Positions 38,690 through 47,885 of a stretch of 64,000 nucleotides of DNA are shown here, piece after piece (position 1 is the stretch's first letter; each line of letters opens with the position of its first letter). Where the stretch lies: contig OX621250.1 of the NCBI GenBank assembly GCA_951640165.1, positions 3,162,001 through 3,226,000 of the forward strand, written 5' to 3'. The translations under genes were made by a program, and so were the position numbers. The DNA is from Pseudoips prasinana. Its lineage: Eukaryota > Arthropoda > Insecta > Lepidoptera > Nolidae. Below the pieces are notes generated by a model. That model ran no database searches. It was not told the origin of the DNA and saw nothing but the letters and a program-made list of their open reading frames with translations.

Positions 38690-38938
38690 TACAAACCACA
38701 CCTCATCCGCGTAAAAGTCGACCCGAGGGTAGGTATATCTCCCGGAGAACTGGCAACAGCGTCTCTACGTGTACTATGACCATGTTACTGCGATCGCCAA
38801 CTCGTCTGCCAAGCGTGGCGATTATGGTATATTCCTCCAAATTATGGGTACAGCTCCATTGTGGAAATCTTTAGGGGAGGTCCTTGTCCAGCAGTGGACG
38901 TCATTTGTTGACATGAAGATGTAGTTTCACCATTTGGG
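38690..38938 (+). mobile_element. RTE LINE 3' UTR, plus copy
   Basis: gcgtaaaagtcgacccgagg, gtaggtatatctcccggaga, actggcaacagcgtctctac, tgtactatgaccatgttact, gcgatcgccaactcgtctgc, caagcgtggcgattatggta, tgtggaaatctttaggggag, gtccttgtccagcagtggac, gtc. Forms an inverted pair with 38954-39183. Confidence 0.78.
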
Positions 38939-38953
38939 GACGACATATTATAT

Positions 38954-39183
38954 CATCATTATCATGTCATCCAAAGAACGTCCATAGCTGGACAAAGAAT
39001 GGGGGGATATGCCATAATCGCCACGCTTGGCAGACGGGTTAGCGATCGCAGTTTGATGGTCATAGTTCACAGAAACAGAACACGCTGCTGCCCGTTCACT
39101 GGTAGGTATTCCCTCGGACGATTTCTACGCCCCCCACGGGATGAGATGGGGTGATGATATTCTATGCCGTCACCACTCAGCAG
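38954..39183 (-). mobile_element. RTE LINE 3' UTR, minus copy with 12-bp TSD
   Basis: catcattatcatgtcatcca, gtccatagctggacaaagaa, tggggggatatgccataatc, gccacgcttggcagacgggt, tagcgatcgcagtttgatgg, gctgctgcccgttcactggt, ccccccacgggatgagatgg, ggtgatgatattctatgccg, tcaccactcagcag. GACATATTATAT (38942-38953) and GACATATAATAT (39184-39195) flank it with one mismatch. Confidence 0.82.
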
Positions 39184-39284
39184 GACATATAATATACTTT
39201 ATCTTATTTAAGAGCAGCAAAATTTTATTTATCTTGCGTGTTAATTTTACTATGCGCGGACTGTACTCTGTCTTATTTAAAACA

Positions 39285-39650
39285 GCATTGGTAGCATTAA
39301 AGCGCGACCGTCGTTTTAAACACAAGGTCCGTTATAATAATAATACTGAATTCATTACTTAATATAGACAGAAACATTCAGACAATATGTAGTAAAATAT
39401 AAATTTCAATCATTAAACCTAAACATAATTTCCTTGACAATAACTTAATACAAGCTAGCTAAATATTCACTATTATTATAAAATAAATTGTATAAATGTT
39501 TTAACATTCCGTGTACCTAAATATCTGTAATATGCAACTAGAAATAATAACTGTATTACTACAAACATGTTCTGACTATTTACAAGCGCTTTTTAAAGTT
39601 TACGTGAATAAAAACCTTTTTTATTTTATTTATTTTATTTACAGGTTTAC
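39285..39650 (+). mobile_element. Family A copy
   Basis: gtagcattaaagcgcgaccg, tcgttttaaacacaaggtcc, gttataataataatactgaa, aatatagacagaaacattca, gacaatatgtagtaaaatat, gacaataacttaatacaagc, tagctaaatattcac, taaatatctgtaatatgcaa, caaacatgttctgactattt, acaagcgctttttaaagttt, acgtgaataaaaacc and a (TTTTA) tail. Confidence 0.82.
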
Positions 39651-40080
39651 GTTAATTTACCAATTGGAAACCTTGATAAAACAAAGTTTTTATTGCCGGC
39701 AAAGGTACCGATATAAACTTAAAACGATGAATTAAAGGAACTTAATGTGAGTTTTAGCGGCGATATAAAATGAATAGGTCTAATTAATTCTGAACTGGCT
39801 TCGCTGTGCGGATTAGGTGGCTAATTGCTGTCTATTGATACGAATAATGAGGTAATTGTCTTGATGAAGTACTGAAGAATGAGGCTGCAATCTTTGTATT
39901 GTATTGCCAAGGTGGTGAGTGCATATTGCAGTATTCTAACTTACTACAATCAACGTTATATTTGCTTCCATTCGGAGCTGGAGTGACGAAGATAATTTTT
40001 TAGTCCTCTTCATACAGCTTTATAGCTTTAGATATTTCTTTCTATTACAGGCCATACTATAAATTTTCTTTTTTGTTCTT
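39651..40080. other. No recognised feature
   Basis: Intergenic. cctttgataaaacaaagttt near 39671 may be another LINE end, but nothing is certain. Confidence 0.3.
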
Positions 40081-40339
40081 TGACGGTCACCGTAGCCTAG
40101 TTGGAAGTGCTCCTGCCTACGAAGCTGGTGGGCCTGGGTTCGAATCCCGGTAAGTGCAAATATTTGTGTGATGAGCACGAATATTTGTTTCTGAGTCATG
40201 GATGTTTTCGACGTAATTAAGTATTTATCTATCTATATAAGTATGTATATCGTCGCCTGGTACCCATAGTACAAGCTTTGCTTAGTTTGGAGCTAGGATG
40301 GTCTGTGTGACATTGTCCCCAGATATTATTATTATTATT
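40081..40339 (+). mobile_element. SINE-A
   Basis: gacggtcaccgtagcctagt (box A), gaagctggtgggcctgggtt, cgaatcccggtaagtgcaaa (box B), tatttgtgtgatgagcacga, gtgtgacattgtccccagat and an ATT run. Nearly identical to 14782-15043. Confidence 0.9.
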
Positions 40340-40940
40340 TTTTATCGTGGATCGGTTTGTGCTTGACCACAGTCTAACATGATGGTAAGTGAAGATGTGG
40401 TCTAAGGTAGACCGCGCGTACCCATAATTTGCCTGTTCACTCTAGCCTTGAACAAACCCATGTTATAATTATGAGTTTGGAAACATGTTGTTCGGGACGG
40501 TGATCCACAGATTAGTCATGGATTACAGAATTCGTTAATTCATTAATAATATTTAAGAACTGATAAGGATATTCGAAATGGATTTCTTTGGCTTTAGAAT
40601 GTAGTTTAATAATAATATAATAATAATAAATACGTTTATTTTCCTTTCACAAATTGGAACTTAAGGCTAGATTATAATTATACTTAGATACTATTTTCAT
40701 TTGTGAAAGACTGGTGCCTGAAATAGGTTGCGAAAACCTGTGCCACAGGTCACCAGGCCCCCCTCATGGAAAAGTAAGTAGGTGCATAATTGAAGCTTAC
40801 AGTTTTATTTAGTAATAAAATAAATACTAGTGTAAAAGAAAAGATGCAAAGTTTATGTCGTCTATGTCACTACGTCACTTGTTTTAACATAATAATATGT
40901 ATATCTAAGAAACCATACATTTTTACTGGCCTCTTCGTGC
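40340..40940. repeat. Unassigned repeat-like sequence near 40370-40510 and 40600-40775
   Basis: ttgtgcttgaccacagtcta, acatgatggtaagtgaagat, gtggtctaaggtagaccgcg look like a known kind of lepidopteran non-LTR 3' end. ttgcgaaaacctgtgccaca, ggtcaccaggcccccctcat looks like another. Neither is repeated elsewhere here. Confidence 0.35.
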
Positions 40941-41148
40941 AGTCTTTAGTTTCCCTGACTGCTACGCCAGGGTTGTGGGTTCGATCCCCGTCCAAAGCTA
41001 ATGTTTGTGTGATGAGATCGGTTATTTGTTCTGCGATGGGGTGTAATATATTTATAATTGTACAAGTATGTTCAGGTTGGGTTACCTTGGCACAGGCCCT
41101 GACTAGTTTGGGATCAGATAGGAGTGTATTAGTTGTCCCAAGGTTTTG
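40941..41148 (+). mobile_element. SINE-A2 (long-tailed tRNA SINE)
   Basis: gactgctacgccagggttgt, gggttcgatccccgtccaaa (box B), tttgtgtgatgagatcggtt, gttctgcgatggggtgtaat, ttggcacaggccctgactag, tttgggatcagataggagtg, tattagttgtcccaagg. Box A is lost. The tail is the same as in 59850-60515. Confidence 0.78.
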
Positions 41149-41481
41149 ATTTTTTTTTTGAAATTTATTTAACCCGAATTTTTTTCTGCAATACTACAAT
41201 TTTGAGTGTAGTTTGATGCTTCATCAAAGTGCTGGTCGGCTTGTAACTGCTTTTTGCGATGAAGTACCATGTTAGTGGCAGTTGTTGGCAGAATTCTAAT
41301 ACGGTCGTATCAATTTTAGTGAAGAATTTCGTGACGTTCGTCCGTTTACCGCATCGGATAACTTAAACATCAACGTTGTTTAAAGTGATTGATTCGATTG
41401 CAGTCAGTAAATGGTGGTATTTCAACCCTGTGCTTTAGTGAATTGGTACAGCGATATACATATACATTTAAAATTTCACGT
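41149..41481. other. No recognised feature
   Basis: Intergenic spacer. Nothing identified. Confidence 0.3.
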
Positions 41482-41492
41482 ATCACAATTAT

Positions 41493-41861
41493 TATGTCCT
41501 CCCGACCGAATTTCGGCCACGGCGGCAAGTCTTAATGGAGACTAGCCAATTGCGCAGGACATATTATAGTGCACAAGTGTGTGCGCAAACACCCCCTGTG
41601 TTTGCGCTTTACTTTCTATTCCATCACTCTCATGATCCGATGGGACGCCTAGCGACACGACCGGAAAGAGTTCAGCTACAGGACCGACGGCTTTACGTGC
41701 TCTCCGAGGCACGGGGATGTAAACTTTCAAACTTCGGGCTGATACTGATAAATTTCTTTTTACGGAAAAATCCCAAAATCACTTTTTGGCCCGACCTGGG
41801 ATTTGAACCCAGGACCTCATTATCTGCGGTTGAACATGCTACCGCTAGAAGCTCTAGCAGC
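41493..41861 (-). mobile_element. SINE-B with 11-bp TSD
   Basis: Minus strand: box B gggttcaaatcccaggtcgg, gccaaaaagtgattttggga, cagtatcagcccgaagtttg, cccgtgcctcggagagcacg, taaagccgtcggtcctgtag, gtcgtgtcgctaggcgtccc, atcggatcatgagagtgatg, gccgtggccgaaattcggtc, gggaggac. A small inverted duplication (caaacaccccctgtgtttgc) sits in its body at 41587-41606. ATCACAATTAT flanks at 41482-41492 and 41862-41872. Confidence 0.9.
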
Positions 41862-41879
41862 ATCACAATTATACAGCAT

Positions 41880-41912
41880 TGATAAACAATATAGTGAGTA
41901 TATTGTTTATCA
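41880..41912. repeat. Perfect hairpin, 14-bp arms
   Basis: tgataaacaatata (41880-41893), loop gtgag, tatattgtttatca (41899-41912). It lies just outside the SINE-B target duplication. Confidence 0.85.
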
Positions 41913-42301
41913 CACCATTAAGGCCAGCTACACGCTGTATTAACAGAGTCCACATTTTCAACAGACTGCACATCTTCAGTGTTATTCTTCAATATATACG
42001 AATGACTTGCCCTGTTAAAAAAAACATTCTGTCTATAGCTGCTTTACGTGGTAGGGGTGTGCAACATGTCATGGTGTATAAGGAATGCGAAGGGTAGGCG
42101 GTGGCCTATTTTTCCCACCAGCTCAGTGACATTTGTCGAATGATTCAAAATATTAAATCATAGGGAAATATCAGCTATTTTATTACTGCAGCAAGTTGGG
42201 TTGTGCAGTTCCAGTTGTATTTAATATTGTTGTTTGGGGCTTGATCGCATCTTGCTACCTCGACCATTACTGATCTATTGTAGCAGAGCTCCTTGACTTT
42301 G

Positions 42302-42665
42302 TCAAAGTTCACTGCTCAATACTACAGCTTCCAAAAACTCCCAGATTGATTGTGCAGTGAGTATTTCTATCTCTTCCGGTTGCATTATATGTTGTCCTAA
42401 GTGGATACTTCTACAACGCATTAGCGGCCCGCACGAGCACAGAATATGCAAAGGAGTTTCCTCTGATCCTTGGAAGAATCTGCAAATTGTGCTGTTGGCC
42501 AACTTTAGGTTGAACATGTGCTTATTCAGCTTGCAGTATCCGGTGAGAATTCGAGTTACCGCACATGTTTTGTAACGTTTGAATTCAAGTAATTCTTTCG
42601 ACATTTTTTTGTTGTAGCCCTTGATAACAGCCTTTGAGTGTAGAGATCTAGCTGAGGATATTCAC
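42302..42665 (-). pseudogene. LINE C-terminal (RNase H-type LINE) zinc-knuckle region
   Basis: The minus-strand frame reads ARSLHSKAVIKGYNKKMSKE, LLEFKRYKTCAVTRILTGYC, KLNKHMFNLKLANSTICRFF, QGSEETPLHILCSCGPLMRC, RSIHLGQHIMQPEEI and IWEFLEAVVL. The pattern RxLTGHCxLNKHLxxxGLxxSPxCRxCxxxxETxxHILCxCPxL is typical of the C-terminus after the RNase H domain in LOA/Lian-like LINEs, with C-x2-F (one Cys lost), H-x4-C-x-C kept. RT, RNase H and endonuclease are missing here. Inactive fragment. Confidence 0.78.
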
Positions 42666-42809
42666 AGTTCCATGGCTGTTGAGGTGCATTGATCGTGTAG
42701 GATAGAGTAGGCCCTTTGCTTGGTAATACCACAAAATGTATGTGGGTTATTGTAACGCGATGATGCCCACGTGGTAGCTAGGTTAACAGCCTAGAAAGAA
42801 TAACAGAGC
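42666..42809. other. No recognised feature
   Basis: Spacer, possibly further decayed LINE coding. Confidence 0.3.
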
Positions 42810-42866
42810 CTCCCCATACCATCCGTGGGTGTCGTAAAAGGCGACTAAGGTATATACCCAGTCTTA
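42810..42866 (+). mobile_element. LINE 3' UTR fragment (gtgtcgtaaaaggcgactaagg)
   Basis: ccccataccatccgtgggtg, tcgtaaaaggcgactaaggt, atatacc. Same family as 742-875 and 61870-62025. Confidence 0.65.
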
Positions 42867-43120
42867 CTTACTTATCGTATGGCCAGTGGTTACTCTAGTA
42901 TCAGAGTTCCCTAATAGGCCTCTGACATGGCTTAACGACTGTTGACTAACGGCTACAACCGGGACCGTCAGCTTAACGTGCCCTACGAAGCACTGAGACG
43001 CTCAGAAATTAAACCACTTTTCGATTGGCGGTCAAGTCCATAAATGGGACTGACCGCGATCCTAGTCGCTGAACCTCCCCAATCACTTTCTGACCAGTGT
43101 GAGCATCTGGCTATGACCGC
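42867..43120 (-). mobile_element. 5S rRNA-derived SINE, second copy
   Basis: Minus strand: cacactggtcag, gaggttcagcgactaggatc, gcggtcagtcccatttatgg, acttgaccgccaatcg, tttaatttctgagcgtctca, atgtcagaggcctattaggg, actctgatactagagtaacc, actggccatacgataagtaa, gtaag. GCGGTCAGT..ATGG..TGACCGCC matches the 5S box C region even more closely than 33578-33832. Confidence 0.8.
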
Positions 43121-43126
43121 CTCATA

Positions 43127-43463
43127 TACAACATGTAACTTAATTAACGCAAATCCTGAAACAAGTTTGTTCAGAACCGTTGAATCGATTTATATCATTT
43201 TCAATATAGGTAATTTTTTATTCCAAAATAATTAAAACTACGGAAATTATTATCATATTAACCCTGAACAGTCAAAACAAATTGAAATGGACCGTAAGTC
43301 AAAGTAATAAGACTTCTAAATTGCCCTTTTATTTCTATTCATACAAATTCCATCATTCTATACAGAATAAAGAATAATAAACTTTATTTCAAGAAACTAA
43401 TTTAGTAAACAACAATGCATATACATGTTAAATAAAAAATTCAGTGTATGTATTATGATTACC
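43127..43463 (+). mobile_element. MITE M3, truncated copy
   Basis: TACAACATGTAACTTAATTA, acgcaaatcctgaa, gtcaaaacaaattgaaatgg, accgtaagtcaaagtaataa, gacttctaaattgc, caatgcatatacatgttaaa. Matches 48789-49130. The right terminal repeat is lost where an RTE tail begins. A TA precedes the element. Confidence 0.78.
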
Positions 43464-43465
43464 TA

Positions 43466-43522
43466 CGGGCTTTGAGGAAGGGTTTTGTCCAGCTGTGGAC
43501 GATATAAGGCTTATGATGTGAT
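43466..43522 (+). mobile_element. RTE LINE 3' tail
   Basis: gctttgaggaagggttttgt, ccagctgtggacgatataag, gcttatgatgtgatg. Confidence 0.6.
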
Positions 43523-43598
43523 GCCCACGTGCAGTTTAATATAAAACGGCACAAACGATTCCGCTAACTCGCTGAATATGAACTTTAGGGATGAAAAA

Positions 43599-44709
43599 TC
43601 GAGGTATTCCTCGAAGCGCTACCATTTTGAGGCGCTCCTAATGAAGCGCTCCTTTTTTATTCCTCGGAGCGCTCCTTTTAGTAGCGCTCCCGATATCAAT
43701 TAAAAATATTAACTTTTATTCCCTCGAAGTGCCCTATGATTAACTTTCGAATAGAGATAGGATACTAACTGAAACTATCGATAATAAGTAAAACACGTTA
43801 TTTCATACAATTTGCATAAACTTCTTGACCTTAGATTGGTTTTAAAAAAATAACGTAATTCTGGTTAGTATAGATAAAGACAACTGTATCAGTATCTTGT
43901 TCTGTATCCTACTTTAATCTCTGGCGATGCGGCGAGTCGCGAGCGGCGCGGGAGTACTGCACACATAAGTCGCAGCCTTGCCTCTCCATTTTATCCTAGA
44001 AAGTCGCGTCCCAGGTCGCGTTCACCGAGTTCACACAAATCCAGCCGACCATTTCCGGAACTTGTTTACTTAAAATTGCATAGTTTGGTTTTGTTGTGTT
44101 CACACTCACAAGTTGCGCGAATGTGTCAAAGTTTGTTTATTTCAGAAAGTTTGTGTCATAAGGCAGTTTTGTGAGCATGGAACCAATTGCTGGACCAAGT
44201 AATAGAAACGTGCTAATTAAATGTCATATTACATTTTCATAACGTTAAATTGATTTGTAATTTTTACGTTACGTGTAGCAAACTGTATTTACGATAACAC
44301 CACCCAAAGTAATCTTGTAATTATTACGTAGGTCCTGTATGCTGCAATGTGATACGCATATCATTTATATCTGTGCTTTTTATTTATTAATAGCATCCTC
44401 TTTGAATAAAATTTACTCTTTGAATACACAATAACCTTGGTCATTATTTCATTATAGTGCCGAAAGCAATGGCAAAGCAAACTCAATTTTTTTAAACCAA
44501 TCTATGGTCAAGGAGTTTTTGCAAATTGTATAAAATAACGTGTTTTACTTTTATCGATAGTTTCAGTTAGTATCCTATCTATAAAATTATTTTTTTTAAT
44601 TGCGCTCCTTTAAGTTGCGCTCCCGTACTTAAAGGAGCGCTCCGAGGAATAAAAAGTAGCGCCTCATTGGGAGCGCCTCAAAATGGTAGCGCTTCGAGGA
44701 ATACCTCGA
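43599..44709. mobile_element. DNA transposon remnant with ~220-250-bp TIRs
   Basis: Left end TCGAGGTATTCCTCGAAGCG, ctaccattttgaggcgctcc; the right end is its reverse complement at 44709 inward (tcgaggtattcctcgaagcg, ctaccattttgaggcgctcc). The subterminal word gcgctcc(t) recurs at least five times per end region. Further in, both arms share ggatactaactgaaactatc, gat(a)a(a)gtaaaacacgttat and gaccttagattggttt. The 640-bp centre is GC-richer near 43920-44050 and contains an ATG at 44177 (MEPIAGPSNRNVLI, then stop after 17 codons), possibly the start of a deleted transposase. Clustered subterminal motifs suggest hAT-like binding, but an 8-bp TSD is not visible. Confidence 0.8.
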
Positions 44710-45002
44710 AAAATTGATTTAATTAGGTCTCCTCTCCGGGGAATATGCCTATGTCTGTAGTTATCAGAAAAGGGGTGGGCATAGCGTTCGTTCAGGAACA
44801 AAATTATATAATTCCTACCCTTATATTACACCCGCGGGCTTTATGAAAATACCGTTTTGGATATTCAAATAAAATAACAACGATTTTTTTTCACATAGAC
44901 TACAAAACACCGGTACTGTGGAATTGCACATGAAGGATTTCGTACTATTTTACAAGTTATTAAGTCATCAAGCAAATTATATGAACGATTACTAACTATA
45001 TT
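44710..45002. other. No recognised feature
   Basis: AT-rich spacer. Confidence 0.3.
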
Positions 45003-45262
45003 TAAGAGAGGTAGGGCACAGCGTTCATTGGCGAGCAGCTCGACTGGGGAAGTACCTCCTTAAAAATGACATTAATAAATTTAATGATGTGTTTCTGCGT
45101 GTGAGTAAGGTCGCCAGAGCTCATTGGGGTGGGGGGACGGGTCAGCAACACGTCTTGTTTGCTGACTCTTAAAGGCCGGCAACCCATGGGCGGCGGTGAT
45201 CACTTACCATCAGGTGACTCACTTGCTCGTTTGTCGCCGTCGGATATATAAAAAAAAATCTT
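45003..45262 (+). mobile_element. ggccggcaacgc LINE 3' end, longest copy
   Basis: agagaggtagggcacagcgt, agcagctcgactggggaagt, acctcctt, gtgtttctgcgtgtgagtaa, ggtcgccagagctcattggg, gtggggggacgggtcagcaa, ttaaaggccggcaacccatg, ggcggcggtgatcacttacc, atcaggtgactcacttgctc, gtttgtcgccgtcg and an A run. No coding frame is kept. Confidence 0.75.
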
Positions 45263-45625
45263 GTATGGGGCCTCCTTTGAATTATATTTTTATTGTATTT
45301 GTTGTTATGGCTGGAAGAATAAAACACTCACTATGAAAATTTTACTGACCTGGTCTACTGGTTAGTACCCGACTGCTAAGCCTGAGGTTATTATGAGGAC
45401 AATTCTTCAAGTGATGAACACGATGATTCATCGTTCTGTGTCTGCATGTGATTTATGTCATCATCATCATCATATCACCCTGTTCGGATATTGACCGAAC
45501 AGCTCAGCACTTATCACTTAGCGCTAGCACTGACCTGCACTTTTGAGTATATATAGACGTCCACAGCTGGACAAAGGCCAAAGATCTCCACAATTGCTGG
45601 TTATGCACTATTCGTAATTTATGTA
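45263..45625. mobile_element. SINE scrap and RTE 3' UTR fragment
   Basis: 45348-45440: ctgacctggtctactggtta, gtacccgactgctaagcctg (tRNA-like box A, no box B). 45455-45605, minus: an ATC run, then gaccgaacagctcagcactt, agacgtccacagctggacaa, aggccaaagatctccacaat, the RTE gtccagctgtggac end. Confidence 0.5.
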
Positions 45626-45800
45626 TCACACTAATATTATAAAGGCAAAAAAAAGTTTGTGAGTCTGCATGTTTGTTACTTCCTCACGTCTGAACGGCTG
45701 AAGCGATTTTAATAAAATTTGGTATGGAGTTAGCTGACACCCTGGTTTAATACATAGGCTATAATTTATAAAGTTTAACGCGGGTAAAACGCACAGCTAG
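45626..45800 (+). mobile_element. Short Helitron
   Basis: tcacactaatattataaagg, aagtttgtgagtctgcatgt, ttgttacttcctcacgtctg, aacggctgaagcgattttaa, aatttggtatggagttagct, taatacataggctataattt, aacgcgggtaaaacgcacag, CTAG then T. The hairpin's second half is shortened. Confidence 0.8.
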
Positions 45801-45819
45801 TAATATGTATAAATTTAGA

Positions 45820-46145
45820 AATATATAAGTTATCTGGTTGCCGTAGTACAGGCTCTGCCTAGTTTATGGTCAGATGCTAGTTAGTTTGCTGTCCAAAGAT
45901 AGTCAATAAAATATTTAAGATACAACCCGCTGACGGATAGACGGTTTGACGGACGGACGGCGAAGGCTTTATGTTTGTAGTAGATAAACCATACATAATT
46001 AATTCTACGTTGTAAGTTTTCAAGTTGCGACCACGTACAGGAAGACGCAGCGTGGGTGCTACAAGGTGATCTTGGGAGGGTCCCTGACCCCAAACTAAGC
46101 AAAGCTTGTACTATGGATACTAGACAACGGATAGGAATACTTATT
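45820..46145. mobile_element. SINE tail pieces and RTE scrap
   Basis: 45830-45900 (+): gttatctggttgccgtagta, caggctctgcctagtttatg, gtcagatgctagttag. 46030-46080 (+): accacgtacaggaagacgca, gcgtgggtgctacaaggtga, an RTE C-terminal coding scrap (GRRSVGATR). 46083-46140 (-): ccccaaactaagcaaagctt, gtactatggatactagacaa, cgg, SINE-A tail. Confidence 0.5.
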
Positions 46146-46604
46146 TACTATTTTTTGATAAATATAAGTATGCTTTCAAATAAAACGGTCGGGTTTTAAT
46201 TGTTTCAATGTGATTCAATAATTTTATTTGTTCAATTAACAATTTTCACATTGTGTTTGATTTACAAATACTACATTTAATATATATAACTAACTTACAC
46301 AGAAACACACTCAATAACTAACATTTCACAATATAAATAAATGTAAAATTAAATTATTGAAATGTCATACATGTTATACAATTATATCCTACATTAAACA
46401 TAAAATAAAAGTCAGGAATTATTCGAATAATTAAATTAACACCTTACTACAAGTCTCTGAGCGAATATAGACATTTCTGTAGAAGGAATTGTTTAAGCTT
46501 TGATTAAAAGTCTCTCTTATAGATTAGGCCTTTTAAGTCTATGAGAAGTTTATTAAATAATTTTATTGCCTTAATGCTAGCACTATGTTTCTAAATAAAT
46601 AAAA
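46146..46604. other. No certain feature; LINE 3' UTR-like AT-rich block
   Basis: agattaggccttttaagtct, atgagaagtttattaaataa resemble decayed LINE sequence in minus orientation, but I cannot assign it. Confidence 0.3.
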
Positions 46605-46800
46605 TGAATAAAAAAGGTTTTTATTCACGTAGACTTTAAAAAAGCGCTTGTAAATAGTCAGAACATGTTTGTAGTAATACAGTTATTATTTCTAGTTGCA
46701 TATTACAGATATTTAGGTTCACGGAATGTTAAAACATTTATACAATTTACTTTATAATAGTAATGATATTTGGCTAGCTTGTATTAAGTTATTTCACTAT
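46605..46800 (-). mobile_element. Family A 3' end
   Basis: aaaaggtttttattcacgta, gcgcttgtaaatagtcagaa, catgtttgtagtaatacagt, tgcatattacagatatttag, gttcacggaatgttaaaaca, tgatatttggctagcttgta, ttaagttatt. Confidence 0.78.
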
Positions 46801-47087
46801 ATCAAGGTGGGGCATGTTGTTAGTCTGTAAGTACTTAAGAATCTTATAAAGATGACCAAAGTACGGGTGGAATTGAGGAAAATATTTTAGACTAAAATGT
46901 CACGTTTCGTTAGAACCACCGCACGCTTTTGGACACGCGCTTTTTGACGTGATGTGTTGAATTACAAAACGAGGCTTGTTTTTTCTTATTAAATACCAGC
47001 TTCTGCCTGCGACTTAGTCCGCGTTGAATTTAGAATTGGTTTCAGAAAAAATAATAATATCGTGGGATATTATCGGCCATATACGGC
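46801..47087. other. No recognised feature
   Basis: Intergenic spacer. Confidence 0.3.
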
Positions 47088-47422
47088 CATCTGATCCCAA
47101 ACTAAGCAGAGCTTGTACAGTCGCCAGCACATCAAGATAACCCAATCTGTCAAATCTCCCCAATTGAAATAAAGTTGAAAATCTATAAAAGAAATTTGAC
47201 AGATTGTGGTATCTGGATATGCTGGCGTCTGTATTATTGAAATCAGATAACTGATATTGTACATATCCTACTTTTCTTTTCCAAATATATTCTTATGTAG
47301 ATAATTACATCTAGACACAGGGCAAACAGCCACGTTCATGGAATGTCTTTCTGGGTGGGAATTGAACCCACGACCTGCGGCGTGAAAGGCAAATAACTAC
47401 CAACCACGCCAAAAGGGCCGTC
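47088..47422 (-). mobile_element. tRNA-derived SINE split by MITE M4
   Basis: Tail part gatcccaaactaagcagagc, ttgta (47091-47117), then MITE M4, then attgaaatcagataactgat (47233...), agacacagggcaaacagcca, the B-box complement gggaattgaacccacgacct and the A-box complement taactaccaaccacgcc. Without M4 the sequence reads as the tail of the plus copy at 49731-49975 (gcgtggttggcaaatg, gtgggttcgattcccaccca). Confidence 0.82.
47118..47231. mobile_element. MITE M4, 114 bp, TA target
   Basis: CAGTCGCCAGCACATCAAGA, taacccaatctgtcaaatct and the inverted right arm agatttgacagattgtggta, tctggatatgctggcgtctg. TA lies on both sides (47116-47117, 47232-47233), placing it with Tc1/mariner-type MITEs. A second copy, 135 bp, is at 60654-60788. 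Inserted in a SINE tail. Confidence 0.88.
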
Positions 47423-47425
47423 TAA

Positions 47426-47672
47426 GGGTAATTTCAGAGTGAAGCGCGCGGCACGCGCCGGCAGCCAGCGCGTCTCAACAGCCGCGTGCGAGACGTGTCA
47501 CTCTGAAACGCTAGCTGCCAGTAGAGGAGCTCGGGCAGCGCTGGCCGACGGCGCGCGTGTCACACGCGGCGCGTTTGAACTGCGTGACTATGAAACGCAA
47601 CTACTATCTAGTGTAATTGTAAGCGCGCGCGTTTGGACGGCGGCGCTCGCCGGCGCGACTCTGAAATCACCC
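47426..47672. mobile_element. CpG-rich MITE, TAA target duplication (Harbinger-like)
   Basis: GGGTAATTTCAGAGTgaagc at the left and gcgcgactctgaaatcaccc at the right form ~15-bp terminal inverted repeats. TAA is duplicated at 47423-47425 and 47673-47675, as in PIF/Harbinger elements (TWA targets). The 247-bp body is extremely CpG-rich (gcgcgcggcacgcgccggca, gacggcgcgcgtgtcacacg), unlike its AT-rich surroundings. A 78-codon frame across it is a by-product of composition. It abuts the SINE head at 47422. Confidence 0.8.
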
Positions 47673-47698
47673 TAACACAACATATTTGTCTCCATGTT

Positions 47699-47885
47699 TG
47701 GCGCAGGCGCAGTGGCTAAGGGTAGCCGCCTCGCTAGTATCTCAGAGCCCTCGTGTTTCGGGTTCGATTCCCGCACTTGACAACTGGCTACTATATTTGT
47801 GACCTATATATAGTTTCAGTGTGTTATCCGTCTGTGAATTGCATTTTTGTGATGTACCCTGTACCCTGTGCCTAAGCTTTAAGCC
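47699..47885 (+). mobile_element. SINE-C
   Basis: ggcgcaggcgcagtggctaa, gggtagccgcctcgctagta, ccctcgtgtttcgggttcga, ttcccgcacttgacaactgg, ctactatatttgtgacctat, gtccgtctgtgaattg-like block, gatgtaccctgtaccctgtg. Confidence 0.8.

Noticed and set aside
43560..44710. Host CpG-island promoter at 43920-44050
   Set aside because: It lies inside the inverted-repeat-bounded DNA transposon, so it most likely belongs to the element.
47439..47675. 78-codon Arg/Ala-rich protein
   Set aside because: The frame coincides with a CpG-rich MITE bounded by TIRs; composition explains the lack of stops.
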